Assembly: GCF_003385395.1 (NCBI RefSeq)
Contig: NZ_QNUG01000002.1
Location: forward strand, 62,001-126,000
DNA from: Epilithonimonas hispanica
Lineage (GTDB): Bacteria > Bacteroidota > Bacteroidia > Flavobacteriales > Weeksellaceae
Length of the DNA: 64,000 nt
Reading direction: 5' to 3'
Shown: piece after piece, positions 9,013 through 18,011 of the stretch
How the letters are laid out: the number at the start of each line of letters is the position of its first letter
How positions within the stretch are numbered: position 1 is the stretch's first letter
Notes under the pieces: model-generated
Databases searched by the model: none
What the model saw: the letters and a program-made list of their open reading frames with translations, nothing else
What the model was told of the DNA's origin: nothing
Translations under genes and position numbers: made by a program

Positions 9013-10263
9013 TTACTTTTTAATCAATAAAGAAACGATGTCTTGAATGACTTTTTGAGAAACAAAATTCATAAAATCAAGTCTTTCCAGATGTGGCAAA
9101 AATAGTTTTGAAGTTGTTTCTTGATTTCCAATTCTAATCGTATAGAAAACCGTTCCTACATCTTTTCCATCTTCACCTTTTCCAGGACCGGCAACTCCCG
9201 TCGTAGAAACCGAAATATCAGTCTTAAATAAATTCTGACAACCAATTGCCATTTCCGAAGCAACTTGTTCACTCACAACTGTGAATTCTTCTACAGTTTT
9301 TGGATTGACATTTAAAAGGTCAATTTTCTTTTGAGTCGCGTAAGTCACAACACTTCCCAAGAAATAATTGGAACTTCCCGAAACCGACGTTATCAAATGT
9401 GCCAACTCTCCACCAGTACAACTTTCTGCAACCGAGATCGTTAGTTTTTTTTCTGTCAATAATTCGCCAAGAATTTTTTCGATTTTATCTTCTTGAGTGG
9501 CAATGATGTTTTCTCCAATTAATAGAAATAATTTTGTGATTTCATTTTCTAGTTCTGTATTTAGTAGTTCTTGAGAACTTCCGGAAGCTGTCAGTCTTAA
9601 TTTTACTCTTGTTCCAACCGGCAAATATGACAAACTGATATGTTTGGGTAAAGCCAATTCCCATTCTTCAATGGTTTCTGACAAAATACTTTCCGGAATA
9701 TCAACGACTGAAACAATTCTGGTTACAATGTGGTCTAGCGATAATTTCTCCTTCAGAAAAGGAATAATCTGATCTTTTACTAAAGGTTTAACTTCGTAAG
9801 GAACACCGGGTAAACTGAAACAATAAGTTCCGTTCTTCTCCAAAATCATACAAGGAGCAGTTCCGAAATAGTTAAGAAAAATTTTTGCCTTGGACAAAAC
9901 CATCGCTTGGTCTTTGTTATGTTCTAGAATCCAAAGTCGTTTTCTTTTTTCGAGATAGGCTCTGAGATGTTCATAGATTTCGTCAGAGAAAATCATTTCA
10001 TCTTCGAAGAAATCAGCATAAGCTTTTTTGGTAATATCATCTTTTGTAGGCCCCAATCCGCCGGTTGTGAAAACTACATCAGCCATCTCAAAAGCCATTG
10101 CTAAAGTCGAAACAATTGTACTTTCTTCATCAGGAATTGTAAAAATAGAAAGCACTTTTATACCAATTTCTTTTAGCTGTGTCGCAATAAAATTGGAGTT
10201 GGTATCAACGGTATTTCCCGAAAGGATTTCGTCACCGATAGTAATCAGAACTGCTGTTTTCAT
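9013..10263 (-). CDS. cinA: CinA, competence/damage-inducible protein
   Basis: A 416-residue two-domain protein. The N-terminal part is the MoCF-biosynthesis-like domain (ITIGDEILSGNTVDTNSNFIA, then FTTGGLGPTKDD). The C-terminal part is the CinA domain (SVAESCTGGELAHLITSVSGSSNYFLG). Known CinA proteins have ADP-ribose pyrophosphatase and/or nicotinamide-nucleotide amidase activity in NAD recycling, and in some Gram-positives associate with RecA. Full length with normal motifs. It is transcribed alone. Confidence 0.95.
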   Translation of the reverse strand: MKTAVLITIGDEILSGNTVDTNSNFIATQLKEIGIKVLSIFTIPDEESTIVSTLAMAFEMADVVFTTGGLGPTKDDITKKAYADFFEDEMIFSDEIYEHLRAYLEKRKRLWILEHNKDQAMVLSKAKIFLNYFGTAPCMILEKNGTYCFSLPGVPYEVKPLVKDQIIPFLKEKLSLDHIVTRIVSVVDIPESILSETIEEWELALPKHISLSYLPVGTRVKLRLTASGSSQELLNTELENEITKLFLLIGENIIATQEDKIEKILGELLTEKKLTISVAESCTGGELAHLITSVSGSSNYFLGSVVTYATQKKIDLLNVNPKTVEEFTVVSEQVASEMAIGCQNLFKTDISVSTTGVAGPGKGEDGKDVGTVFYTIRIGNQETTSKLFLPHLERLDFMNFVSQKVIQDIVSLLIKK

Positions 10264-10295
10264 AGAGACAAATCTCGGAAATATTTTATATTTTC

Positions 10296-10391
10296 AACCA
10301 CATAGACACATAGTTTTTTTAGATTAAATAGAGAAGTTAATGACTATGTTATTTTCTAAAAATTGATTTATCTCTATGTGCCTATTTGGTT
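10296..10391. repeat. Paired inverted-repeat element, family aaccacataggcacata, copy A
   Basis: Left arm aaccacatagacacatag (10296-10313) and right arm ctatgtgcctatttggtt (10374-10391) are inverted copies with two mismatches in 18, separated by 60 AT-rich bases. The element fills the space between cinA and the divergent symporter gene. Related elements lie at 16236 and 53975. Confidence 0.75.
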
Positions 10392-10419
10392 TTATTTTAT
10401 CTTTGATTAAAACTTACGG

Positions 10420-11634
10420 ATGAACTCTTCTTTCTGGAAAAACTATAGCAACATAATTCTGCTTCTCATCGGGATTTTCATCGGAAGTCTGGTTGGGATT
10501 TTCGCACCTGATTTCGTCACTTATCTGAAACCGATGGGAGATATTTTCCTGAATCTGTTGTTTGTAACAGTCATTCCATTGGTATTTTTTGCGATTGTTT
10601 CTGCCATTTCCGGAATTGAACAACAAAATCAATTGGGCAAAATCATCGGAACAATGGCTTTGACTTTCTTGAGTTTCATTTTGATTTCAGCCACGTTTTG
10701 CATTATAATGGTTTACTTTTTTCCAACCGAAACGCCGAAAAATATCAGCGAAACCCTATCAGAAAATCTTCAGAATAATGCTAATATTAATGACCAAATC
10801 GTAGGATTCTTCACTGTCAGCGAGTTTTATCATTTGTTCTCGAGACAGAATATGCTAGCATTGTTGGTCTTTTCATTTTTAGTTGGAATATCCATTAGGA
10901 AGTCAGGAGAAAAAGGAAAACTGTTCCAAAACTTCATCCTTTCCGGAAACGAAGTGATGAAACAGCTTTTACTATTAATAATGAAAGTTGCACCGATTGG
11001 ATTAGGCGCTTATTTCGCTTATCAAGTCGGAACGATTGGACCTCAACTTTTCGGATTTTATGCCAAACCTTTGGGATTGTATTATATAGCTGGAACCATT
11101 TATTTCATCGTATTTTTCAGTCTTTATGCTTTCATTTGGAAATCTGGAAATGGTGTAAAAGCTTTTTGGAAAGAAAGCCTTTTACCAACTGCAACCGCTA
11201 TCAGTACTTGTAGTAGTCTCGCAACAATGCCAGTCGCTATTGAATCTGCAAAAAGAATGGGCGTTCCTGCTTCTATCGCCAATGTTGTCATTCCGATTGG
11301 AACTACGATTCATAAAAACGGTTCGTCGATTTCTTCGATTATCAAGATTTATGTTGCATTTCAGTTACTTGGCTGGAATTTCTTTGAACCAATGAATCTG
11401 ATAATGGCTTTGGGAATCACCGTTTTCGTAAGTGCAGTCGCCGGCGGAATCCCCAATGGCGGTTATATCGGGGAAATGTTGATGATTTCGGTTTACAAAA
11501 TTCCGCCCGATGTTGTCCCAGCAGTTATCATTATCGGAACTTTGGTAGATCCATTGGCAACGGTTCTCAATTCTGTCGGGAATATTTTGGCAAGTATGAT
11601 TGTCTCTAAATTTGTAAAAACCGAAGCTGTTTAA
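10420..11634 (+). CDS. Dicarboxylate/amino acid:cation symporter (DAACS family)
   Basis: A 404-residue inner-membrane symporter of the GltP/DctA fold. Visible hallmarks are the serine-rich hairpin STCSSLATMPVAIESAKRMGVP, the helix motif VIPIGTTIHKNGSSI, and the substrate/cation site GGIPNGGYIGEM...DPLATVLNSVGN. It probably imports glutamate, aspartate or C4-dicarboxylates with H+ or Na+. The downstream gene is convergent (DUF779), so it is a single-gene unit. Confidence 0.92.
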   Translation: MNSSFWKNYSNIILLLIGIFIGSLVGIFAPDFVTYLKPMGDIFLNLLFVTVIPLVFFAIVSAISGIEQQNQLGKIIGTMALTFLSFILISATFCIIMVYFFPTETPKNISETLSENLQNNANINDQIVGFFTVSEFYHLFSRQNMLALLVFSFLVGISIRKSGEKGKLFQNFILSGNEVMKQLLLLIMKVAPIGLGAYFAYQVGTIGPQLFGFYAKPLGLYYIAGTIYFIVFFSLYAFIWKSGNGVKAFWKESLLPTATAISTCSSLATMPVAIESAKRMGVPASIANVVIPIGTTIHKNGSSISSIIKIYVAFQLLGWNFFEPMNLIMALGITVFVSAVAGGIPNGGYIGEMLMISVYKIPPDVVPAVIIIGTLVDPLATVLNSVGNILASMIVSKFVKTEAV

Positions 11635-11658
11635 ATTTTTTTAGGAGCAATTTCCTAT

Positions 11659-12048
11659 TTACTCGCTTCGCTTGACCGGCTCAAGATTTTCCAGTTCATC
11701 CGGCGTGAACAATCGATAATGAACTTTGAAGGTTTTACCCAAAGGCGTTTCCAAAGAAAATCCGCCAGGTCCCCAACCATCCAAAACATCCAACGTGAAG
11801 TGGGAATATTTCCAATATTCAAACAAGTCGCGGTCTATCCAGAACTCGTGTCCATTGATGGTTCCAATCATTGCATCATTCATTCTTGGGAAATATCCAC
11901 CTTTCTCGAAACATTGTGGCTGTGTCCCTTCGCAACAGCCACCGGCCTGATAGAACATTAGTTCACCGTGCTTTTTTTCCAGCTCCCAGATGACTTCCAA
12001 AGCTTTTTCGGTTACGGAAAGTCTTGAGATTTTATCTTTGGTTTCCAT
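11659..12048 (-). CDS. DUF779 family protein of alcohol/aldehyde oxidation loci
   Basis: A 129-residue soluble protein with a cysteine-rich motif GGCCEGTQPQC, followed by a MIGTINGHEFWIDRDLFEYWKYSHFTLDVLDGWGPGGFSLE-type core; this matches DUF779. The family is usually encoded beside NAD-dependent acetaldehyde dehydrogenases, as here, and its cysteines suggest metal binding or a redox role, which is unproven. It is on the same strand as the alcohol and aldehyde dehydrogenases, but 341 bases with a terminator separate it from them. Confidence 0.85.
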   Translation of the reverse strand: METKDKISRLSVTEKALEVIWELEKKHGELMFYQAGGCCEGTQPQCFEKGGYFPRMNDAMIGTINGHEFWIDRDLFEYWKYSHFTLDVLDGWGPGGFSLETPLGKTFKVHYRLFTPDELENLEPVKRSE

Positions 12049-12256
12049 ATTTTTTCTTTTAAAATTAATGATTAATTTTCATAAATATCTTTTTGAACAC
12101 AAATCGAAGATTCGACGTAGTCAAAGGTTACAAAGTATTTATTTACAATTATTGTGCATATTTTAAGTTCACAAATCGAAGATTCATCGATTCCTATAAT
12201 CAAATAAAATATTGAGATAAAGGCACAAAACTTAAACGAGAACACAAATCTTATCT

Positions 12257-12316
12257 AAACGAAGTGGCTTTGCGAACTTGATAAATTTAAAACTTTGTGG
12301 ACTTAGTGTTCAAAGC
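12257..12316 (+). repeat. Dispersed repeat 'gcgaagcgcctttgcgaactt', degenerate copy
   Basis: Contains taaacgaagtggctttgcga followed by acttgataaatttaaaactttgtggacttagtgttcaaa. It aligns with the intergenic segments at 50421-50485 and 60945-61011, which share GCGAAGCG-CTTTG-GA-CT and a second CTTTG block about 40 bases on. Confidence 0.45.
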
Positions 12317-12337
12317 AAATATCCTCAAGTTAGTAAA

Positions 12338-12366
12338 AAACCCGACAAACAATATCTGCCGGGCTT
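12338..12366 (-). terminator. Hairpin terminator downstream of the alcohol dehydrogenase
   Basis: AAACCCG pairs with CGGGCTT (one G-T wobble) around a 15-base loop. There are A/T runs on both sides, so it can act in both directions; it lies 24 bases after the alcohol dehydrogenase stop. Confidence 0.65.
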
Positions 12367-12389
12367 AAAAAACTCAAAATAACAATAAT

Positions 12390-13424
12390 TTAATTTTGTC
12401 CAGCAATATCCAAAACGATACGCCCATCGATTTGTCCGGCTTTCATCTTATCAAATACTTCGTTGATGTCTTCCAGTTTTGCAGAAGTCACAGTTGCTTT
12501 TACCAAACCTTCGTTTGCAAAATCAAGTGCTTCCTGTAAATCTTTTCTAGTTCCAACAATAGAACCTCTTACGGTAATTCTCTTAAGAACAGTTTCGAAA
12601 ATAGGTAATTCAAAAGAACCCGGCGGAAGTCCATTGAGTGCAATCGTACCTTTTCTTCTCAGAACGTCTATCCCCTGCTTAAAAGCAATTGGAGAAACAG
12701 CGGTAATTAATGCACCGTGCATTCCTCCAACTTCTTTGTGAAGATAAGTTCCAGGGTCGGTTTCTTTGGCATTTACAACTAAATCCGCACCTAGTTTTTT
12801 AGCCAATTCTAATTTGTCATCCGCAACATCTATCGCCGCAACGTGCATTCCCATTGCTTTTGCATATTGAACTGCAACGTGCCCTAATCCACCGATTCCT
12901 GAAATAGCAACCCATTCGCCTGGTTTTGTTTCGGTTTCTTTAAGTCCTTTATAAACTGTTACTCCGGCGCAAAGAATCGGAGCGATTTCCAGAAAGTTCA
13001 CATTATCTTTTAAATGTCCTACATATCTGGAATCTGCAATTACATATTCTGCAAATCCTCCGTCTACGCTGTAACCTCCATTTTGTTGAGCTTCACACAA
13101 TGTTTCCCATCCCGTGATACAATAATCACAGCATCCACAAGCCGAATACAACCAAGGCACTCCAACTGCATCGCCTTCTTTTACCTGAGCTTCAGGTCCG
13201 CAAGCCACTACAATTCCTACACCTTCGTGTCCGGGAATCAATGGCATTTTTGGTTTTGCTGGCCAGTCTCCATCTACAGCGTGTAAGTCTGTATGACAAA
13301 CGCCACACGCAATTACTTTTACTAATACTTCATAGCGTCCGGGTTCTCTTACCGGAACTTCCATAATTTTCAATGGCTGTCCGTAACCTTGTACAACGGC
13401 CGCTTTCATTGTTTTTGGAATCAT
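12390..13424 (-). CDS. Zinc-dependent alcohol dehydrogenase (AdhP type)
   Basis: A 344-residue medium-chain dehydrogenase that oxidises primary alcohols with NAD. Catalytic zinc ligands are in [10 protein letters not shown] and GHEGVG; the structural-zinc loop with four cysteines is [17 protein letters not shown]. The Rossmann motif is [17 protein letters not shown]. Length and order match AdhP/AdhA of Bacillus and E. coli. It lies behind the aldehyde dehydrogenase on the same strand, with a terminator hairpin between them, so it may be made by read-through or from its own promoter. Together they convert an alcohol to the acid. Confidence 0.95.
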   Translation of the reverse strand: MIPKTMKAAVVQGYGQPLKIMEVPVREPGRYEVLVKVIACGVCHTDLHAVDGDWPAKPKMPLIPGHEGVGIVVACGPEAQVKEGDAVGVPWLYSACGCCDYCITGWETLCEAQQNGGYSVDGGFAEYVIADSRYVGHLKDNVNFLEIAPILCAGVTVYKGLKETETKPGEWVAISGIGGLGHVAVQYAKAMGMHVAAIDVADDKLELAKKLGADLVVNAKETDPGTYLHKEVGGMHGALITAVSPIAFKQGIDVLRRKGTIALNGLPPGSFELPIFETVLKRITVRGSIVGTRKDLQEALDFANEGLVKATVTSAKLEDINEVFDKMKAGQIDGRIVLDIAGQN

Positions 13425-13458
13425 AATTTAATTTTTTGATTGGTTAATTTTTATAGAT

Positions 13459-13490
13459 AAACCTCATAGTTTTAGAATCCTATGAGGTTT
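13459..13490 (-). terminator. Terminator between aldehyde and alcohol dehydrogenase genes
   Basis: A perfect 11-bp stem, AAACCTCATAG with CTATGAGGTTT, around a 10-base loop, 10 bases after the aldehyde dehydrogenase stop. The T-run is short on the minus strand, so partial read-through into the alcohol dehydrogenase is plausible. Confidence 0.7.
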
Positions 13491-13500
13491 GTTTAAAGAT

Positions 13501-15030
13501 TTAGAAAAATCCTAATTTGTTTTTGTTATAGGATATCAACATATTTTTGGTCTGACGGTAATGATCGAGCATCATTTTGTGATTTTCTCTACCGATACCG
13601 GATTGTTTGTAACCTCCGAAAGGTGCTCCTGCAGGGTAAGCGTGGTATTGGTTAACCCATACTCTACCAGCTTCGATATGACGGGGGATCTGGTACAACT
13701 GATGGGCATCTCTAGTCCAAACGCCAGCGCCAAGACCATAAATTGTGTCGTTTGCAATTTCTAAAGCTTCTGACTCATCTTTGAAAGTTGTGAACGCCAC
13801 CACAGGTCCGAAAATCTCCTCTTGGAAAATTCTCATTTTGTTGTTTCCTTTAAAAATGGTTGGCTTGATGTAGTAACCGTCTTCCAAGCCTTCGATGTGG
13901 TTAGCTTCTCCTCCTGTAAGCACTTCTGCGCCTTCTTCTTTACCGAGTTTCAAATAACCTTCGATTTTGTCTTTTTGAATTTTAGAAGCCTGTGCTCCCA
14001 TCATCACCGTTTTGTCTAATGGATTTCCAACTTTGATTGCTTCGGTTCTTTCAATCACTTTTGCGATGAATGCGTCTGCAATATCTTCTTGAACCAACAA
14101 TCTTGAAGGACAAGTACAGATCTCACCTTGATTCAATGCGAAAAGAACCGCTCCCTCGATTGCTTTATCCAAGAATTCGTCGTCGGCATCCATTACTGAA
14201 TTGAAGAAAATATTTGGTGACTTCCCTCCCAATTCTAACGTTACAGGAATGATATTTTCTGTTGCATACTGCATTACCAAACGGCCAGTTGCTGTAGATC
14301 CTGTGAAAGCCGCTTTGTTAACTTTTGGATTGGTCACCAAAGCTCTTCCCAATTCTGCCCCGAAACCATTCACTACGTTTATAACTCCTGCTGGAAGCAA
14401 ATCTCCAATCAATTCCATTAATATCATAATAGAAATAGGTGTGCTTTCTGCCGGTTTCAAAACTACGCAGTTACCAGCTGCCAAAGCTGGAGCGAGTTTC
14501 CAAACAGCCATCAGAATCGGAAAATTCCAAGGGATGATTTGTGCAATGACACCAAGTGGCTCGTGAACGATTAATGAAACGGTGTCTTTATCCAATTCAT
14601 TATGCGAACCTTCCTCTGCTCTGATTACCGAGGCAAAATATCTGAAATGATCAATCGCCAAAGGAATATCTGCAGCTAGAGTTTCTCTTACCGCTTTTCC
14701 GTTATCAATAGTTTCTACAGTTGCGATATATTCAAGGTTTTGCTCCATTCTATCCGCAATTTTGTTTAGAATAATACTTCTTTCTGCTGGAGAATTATCT
14801 TTCCAAGTTTTAAAGGCTTCTGTTGCTGCATTAACTGCTGCTTCTAAGTCTTCTTTGTTAGAATGTGCTGCCTGTGTGAAAACTTTTCCGTTAATCGGAG
14901 AAACAACGTCAAAATATTGTCCGCCAGCCGATGGTACAAATTTTCCACCGATGTAATTATCATATTTAGCTTTGAACTCTGGCCAAGCCAAAGTCGTTGA
15001 GTTCTGTGTTAGTTCTGCTGTTGTGCTCAT
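13501..15030 (-). CDS. NAD-dependent aldehyde dehydrogenase (acetaldehyde type)
   Basis: A 509-residue ALDH-superfamily enzyme oxidising aldehydes to acids. The catalytic glutamate is in LELGGKSPNIFF and the catalytic cysteine in NQGEICTCPSR; NAD-binding motifs include IIPWNFPILMAVWK and FTGSTATGR. The double-cysteine ICTCPSR and the length fit AldA/ExaC/AldB-like acetaldehyde dehydrogenases. It is divergent from an AraC-family gene, which makes inducible control likely, and the DUF779 partner lies downstream. Confidence 0.95.
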   Translation of the reverse strand: MSTTAELTQNSTTLAWPEFKAKYDNYIGGKFVPSAGGQYFDVVSPINGKVFTQAAHSNKEDLEAAVNAATEAFKTWKDNSPAERSIILNKIADRMEQNLEYIATVETIDNGKAVRETLAADIPLAIDHFRYFASVIRAEEGSHNELDKDTVSLIVHEPLGVIAQIIPWNFPILMAVWKLAPALAAGNCVVLKPAESTPISIMILMELIGDLLPAGVINVVNGFGAELGRALVTNPKVNKAAFTGSTATGRLVMQYATENIIPVTLELGGKSPNIFFNSVMDADDEFLDKAIEGAVLFALNQGEICTCPSRLLVQEDIADAFIAKVIERTEAIKVGNPLDKTVMMGAQASKIQKDKIEGYLKLGKEEGAEVLTGGEANHIEGLEDGYYIKPTIFKGNNKMRIFQEEIFGPVVAFTTFKDESEALEIANDTIYGLGAGVWTRDAHQLYQIPRHIEAGRVWVNQYHAYPAGAPFGGYKQSGIGRENHKMMLDHYRQTKNMLISYNKNKLGFF

Positions 15031-15181
15031 AATAATATTATTTTGTTATTAATAATCAGTCAACATTTGTTTAAGGCTAAGTTAACTTCATAATTAATGA
15101 ACAGAATAGCACAATTCTCCAAAAAAATAGTAAAATCCTACTTTTAAGATTCTTTATAATTTCATTAAGAAAAAATTATGC

Positions 15182-15211
15182 TTGGCTATATATCTAAAAT
15201 TATTATATTTG
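15182..15211 (+). promoter_or_regulatory. Bacteroidota-type promoter of the AraC gene
   Basis: TTG at 15182-15184, a 19-base spacer, then TATATTTG at 15204-15211, matching the TTG-N19-TAnnTTTG consensus of the main Bacteroidota sigma factor. The predicted transcript start is about 7 bases after the box, some 24 bases before the ATG at 15242. Confidence 0.6.
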
Positions 15212-15241
15212 AGAAACAAGATGTTATAAAAATCTTGACTA

Positions 15242-16159
15242 ATGAATACAAATCATTTTCATCTTAACAAACCTAATCTGACGCAGGAAAACAAGCTGAA
15301 CACTATGGTTGAAAATCAAACCAAATTCAGTTTAAATAATTGTGAATTCAGTATCTATGAAACACATCAGAGTGCATATAACGTGAAATTGCACTTTGAA
15401 CATTTGGCGTTTACAGGAATGTTGAGAGGAAAAAAATGGATGAAACTCCAGAATAAGAGTAATTACTTCGAATATCTGCCTGGAGAAAGTGTTTTGGTTG
15501 CACCCGGAGAGACAATGGTAATTGATTTTCCTGATGCCGATAAAGATGCTTCGCAATGTATTTCGTTAACTTTGAATCCAGAATTTGTACAGGAATCGCT
15601 TGACCTTTTGAATTTCAATGCAAAAAAAGTGGACGATTCTTCGCAATGGAATATTTCTTTGGAAGAATTTTATTTGCTAAATAGTAAAGCTTTGGCTTCT
15701 GCTACCAACAATATTATGAGAATTGCGATGGATGATAATTCTTATAAAGATGTGATTGCTGATTTTGCTTTGAAGGAACTTTTGATAAGATTAATGCAGA
15801 CTCAGGCGAGAAATCTTGTTGAAAAAAATACGTTGAAAAACAAATCTAGAATTGGGTTTGTTGCAGATTACATCAAGAAAAATCTTCATCAGAAATTATC
15901 CATTGATGTGATTGCGAAAATGGCTTATGTCAGCAAGTCAAATTTCTTCAAAATGTTTAAAGAAGAATTGGGGATTTCGCCAAATGAATTCATCATTCAA
16001 GAAAGAATCAAGAGAGCAAAAGAAATGTTGATGCATAATAATTCGGTGAATGAAGTGGCTTTCAGCACCGGATTTTCGGACACCAATTATTTTATCCGAG
16101 TTTTCAAACAAATGGAAGGTGTAACGCCGAAAATCTTTCAGAACAAAAAATTAATTTGA
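15242..16159 (+). CDS. AraC-family transcriptional regulator of the alcohol oxidation genes
   Basis: A 305-residue regulator with an N-terminal sensor domain and a C-terminal double helix-turn-helix (LSIDVIAKMAYVSKSNFFKMFKEELG, then VNEVAFSTGFSDTNYFIRVFKQMEG). It is divergent from the aldehyde dehydrogenase with a 211-base shared control region, as in the ethanol/acetoin regulators of other bacteria, so activation of the ALDH/ADH genes is the likely job (inferred). A second ATG 21 codons downstream (MVENQTKF) could be the true start. Confidence 0.88.
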   Translation: MNTNHFHLNKPNLTQENKLNTMVENQTKFSLNNCEFSIYETHQSAYNVKLHFEHLAFTGMLRGKKWMKLQNKSNYFEYLPGESVLVAPGETMVIDFPDADKDASQCISLTLNPEFVQESLDLLNFNAKKVDDSSQWNISLEEFYLLNSKALASATNNIMRIAMDDNSYKDVIADFALKELLIRLMQTQARNLVEKNTLKNKSRIGFVADYIKKNLHQKLSIDVIAKMAYVSKSNFFKMFKEELGISPNEFIIQERIKRAKEMLMHNNSVNEVAFSTGFSDTNYFIRVFKQMEGVTPKIFQNKKLI

Positions 16160-16192
16160 GTTAAATAGTTAGTTATAGATATTTTCAAAAAG

Positions 16193-16230
16193 AAGACGAG
16201 CAAATAATTACTTGCTCGTCTTTGATTTTA
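16193..16230 (+). terminator. Terminator of the AraC gene
   Basis: An 11-bp stem, AAGACGAGCAA with TTGCTCGTCTT, around an 8-base loop, followed by TGATTTTA, about 35 bases after the stop. Confidence 0.8.
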
Positions 16231-16235
16231 TATTG

Positions 16236-16352
16236 AACCACATAGGCACATAAGATTTAATGAAAATTTACTTTTATGTAAAAGAATAAATAGTCAATAG
16301 TCTATATTTTCTATTTATTTCTTTAATTGTAGAAATATGTGCCTATGTGGTT
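16236..16352. repeat. Paired inverted-repeat element, family aaccacataggcacata, copy B
   Basis: The 17-base arms at 16236-16252 (aaccacataggcacata) and 16336-16352 are perfect inverted copies separated by 83 AT-rich bases. The element lies between convergent genes, directly after a terminator. Confidence 0.8.
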
Positions 16353-16361
16353 AATCAATTT

Positions 16362-17693
16362 TTACTTCTGATAAGAATAATATCTTGCACCTTTCAGAAC
16401 CGGACTTTCTTTTTCAACTCTTGTCAATCCAAATCCTTTATAATTAGGATTAACAGAAGAATCCAACTGTTTACGGTGCAATTTTTCATAAGTGTCGAAA
16501 TCAATTGCTAATCTCTTTGTCAGATTTTCGAACAGATTCCATTTTTCCACGACAGATTTCCATTCAGGAGAGATTTTCCCTACAAAAACTTTTGATTTGG
16601 AACCACTTCCGTAAGCCAAGAAACCAATTTCTTTCTCCGTCAAATCTTCATTTTCGTTAAACGAAGTTTGTAGTGCAGACAACAGCGCCATAAAAATAGA
16701 AGCCGTGTACATATTGCCGATTTCAGAAGAAGCCCTTTGAGATTTTTCAATTTTTTCATTAATGAACTTGATATAATCTTCAGATTTAGCAATGGATTTT
16801 TGCTTCTCGGCATCAGAAAAATCAAGATTATTTTCTAAACTATAAATCTCGGTGAAAACCCTTTTCCCGTGAAACGCATAAGGCAAATGGAAAATCAAAT
16901 ATCTCCACTCTTCATAAGGTCTAATTGTGAAAGTCTGTTCTTTATAATGCTGATAAGCTTCACGGATTCTATCTTGATAACAAACATTAGAATATTGACC
17001 GTCGAAAACAGGTTCGTCTGTAAACACTTCGATTTTATCAGGATAATTTTCCGGCGCAGAATTAAATTCAGATTTTGAATGATGACGTCTCGGTTTGAAG
17101 AAATCGAAAACACTTTCTGTTGCAACGCCCCAATTATTATCAATCTCAATCAATTTTGGATTCGCAGAAACCAATAAAGCCACTGCACCTCCACCTTGCG
17201 TATATTCTCCAGAAGAAGCCAATTCATATTTTGCATAATCACTTGCAATCACAACCGCTTTTTTAGTAGGATTTGCTCTTACAAAATCTAGTGAATTATG
17301 AAGCGCATCAACGGCTCCAACGCAGGCAAAAGTCATATCGACCACATCGCAGTTTTTAAAACTTCTTTCCCCAAATTCGTCACTTAGAAATTCTTCTACC
17401 ATTTGAACGGCATAAGTTGCTGTTGGTTTTGCGGCATCCAAAGCACTTTCAGTTCCAAGGTAAACTCTGGAAATCTCTTTCGGATTGATGTTATAATCTT
17501 GAATCAATTTTAGTAAAGCTTCCGCCGCAAAAGTCGCTGCATCCTCGTGAACATCGGGCAAAGCCATTTTGTGTAAGCCCAAACCTTTTTCCAATTTTGC
17601 CGGTTCTATTCCTCTTTTCTCAGCAAGGTCTTTGATTTCTAAATATAAAGAAGGCACATAAAAGCTGGCCGCATCAACTCCAAATTTCGTCAT
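16362..17693 (-). CDS. Hydroxymethylglutaryl-CoA synthase family protein
   Basis: A 443-residue thiolase-fold enzyme joining acetyl-CoA and acetoacetyl-CoA to HMG-CoA, the first committed step of the mevalonate route that Flavobacteriia use for isoprenoids. The family's catalytic residues are visible: Glu82 in GTESALDAAKP, Cys124 in DMTFACVGAVDAL, and His269 in IFHLPYAFHGK. Length is slightly above the bacterial norm but within range. No other mevalonate gene is nearby. Confidence 0.92.
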   Translation of the reverse strand: MTKFGVDAASFYVPSLYLEIKDLAEKRGIEPAKLEKGLGLHKMALPDVHEDAATFAAEALLKLIQDYNINPKEISRVYLGTESALDAAKPTATYAVQMVEEFLSDEFGERSFKNCDVVDMTFACVGAVDALHNSLDFVRANPTKKAVVIASDYAKYELASSGEYTQGGGAVALLVSANPKLIEIDNNWGVATESVFDFFKPRRHHSKSEFNSAPENYPDKIEVFTDEPVFDGQYSNVCYQDRIREAYQHYKEQTFTIRPYEEWRYLIFHLPYAFHGKRVFTEIYSLENNLDFSDAEKQKSIAKSEDYIKFINEKIEKSQRASSEIGNMYTASIFMALLSALQTSFNENEDLTEKEIGFLAYGSGSKSKVFVGKISPEWKSVVEKWNLFENLTKRLAIDFDTYEKLHRKQLDSSVNPNYKGFGLTRVEKESPVLKGARYYSYQK

Positions 17694-17834
17694 TTTAAAA
17701 ATTTTAAGACACGAATTTAGGGCTTTTTTGGCGGATTTTGGGTGTGAATTAGGGAGAAAATTTTGGAATCTGTTAAATGTTTTTAATTATTGAAACCTAA
17801 AATTAATATCAACTTTTAAAACGTGGAATCTTAT

Positions 17835-17914
17835 GCAGCCCGACTTGAGTGGAGCTCTTTTTCTTTTTTTGTAAAAAAGAAAAAAGCGGGAACGGAAGGC
17901 GGATTAAGCTGCCC
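17835..17914 (+). repeat. Dispersed palindromic repeat 'cgacttgagtggagctc', copy 1
   Basis: Begins gcagcccgacttgagtggag and ends gcgggaacggaaggcggatt + aagctgccc. A perfect TTTTTCTTTTTT/AAAAAAGAAAAA-type hairpin sits in the centre, and the end bases GCAGC/GCTGC pair. Three relatives in the window lie at 50274 (reverse), 60724 (reverse) and 62314 (forward). Confidence 0.75.
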
Positions 17915-17944
17915 AAACCTAACAAAGAGGTTCGATACAGTCAA

Positions 17945-17979
17945 ATAAAAAACCTCGCTGTTAAAAAACAAACGAGGTT
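17945..17979 (-). terminator. Terminator downstream of amt
   Basis: AACCTCG (17951-17957) pairs with CGAGGTT (17973-17979); on the minus strand it is followed by TTTTTTATTTGA. It lies 33 bases past the amt stop. Confidence 0.75.
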
Positions 17980-18011
17980 CTCTTCATATCAAAACAAAAT
18001 CAAATTTCTAA

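Larger units (their letters stand above)
12049..12389. other. 341-base intergenic region with direct repeats and a terminator
   Basis: No gene is seen. The region holds two exact copies of the 16-mer cacaaatcgaagattc (12098-12113 and 12170-12185), a degenerate copy of the cgaagtggctttgcgaactt repeat (12257-12316), and a hairpin terminator at its right end. The promoter of the DUF779 gene should lie in its left part, but no clear TAnnTTTG box was found. Confidence 0.6.
17694..18011. other. 318-base intergenic region with repeat and terminator
   Basis: No gene is seen. It holds the palindromic repeat at 17835-17914 and the amt terminator at 17945-17979. The promoter of the HMG-CoA synthase gene must lie in its left end, but no clear box was found. 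Confidence 0.6.
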
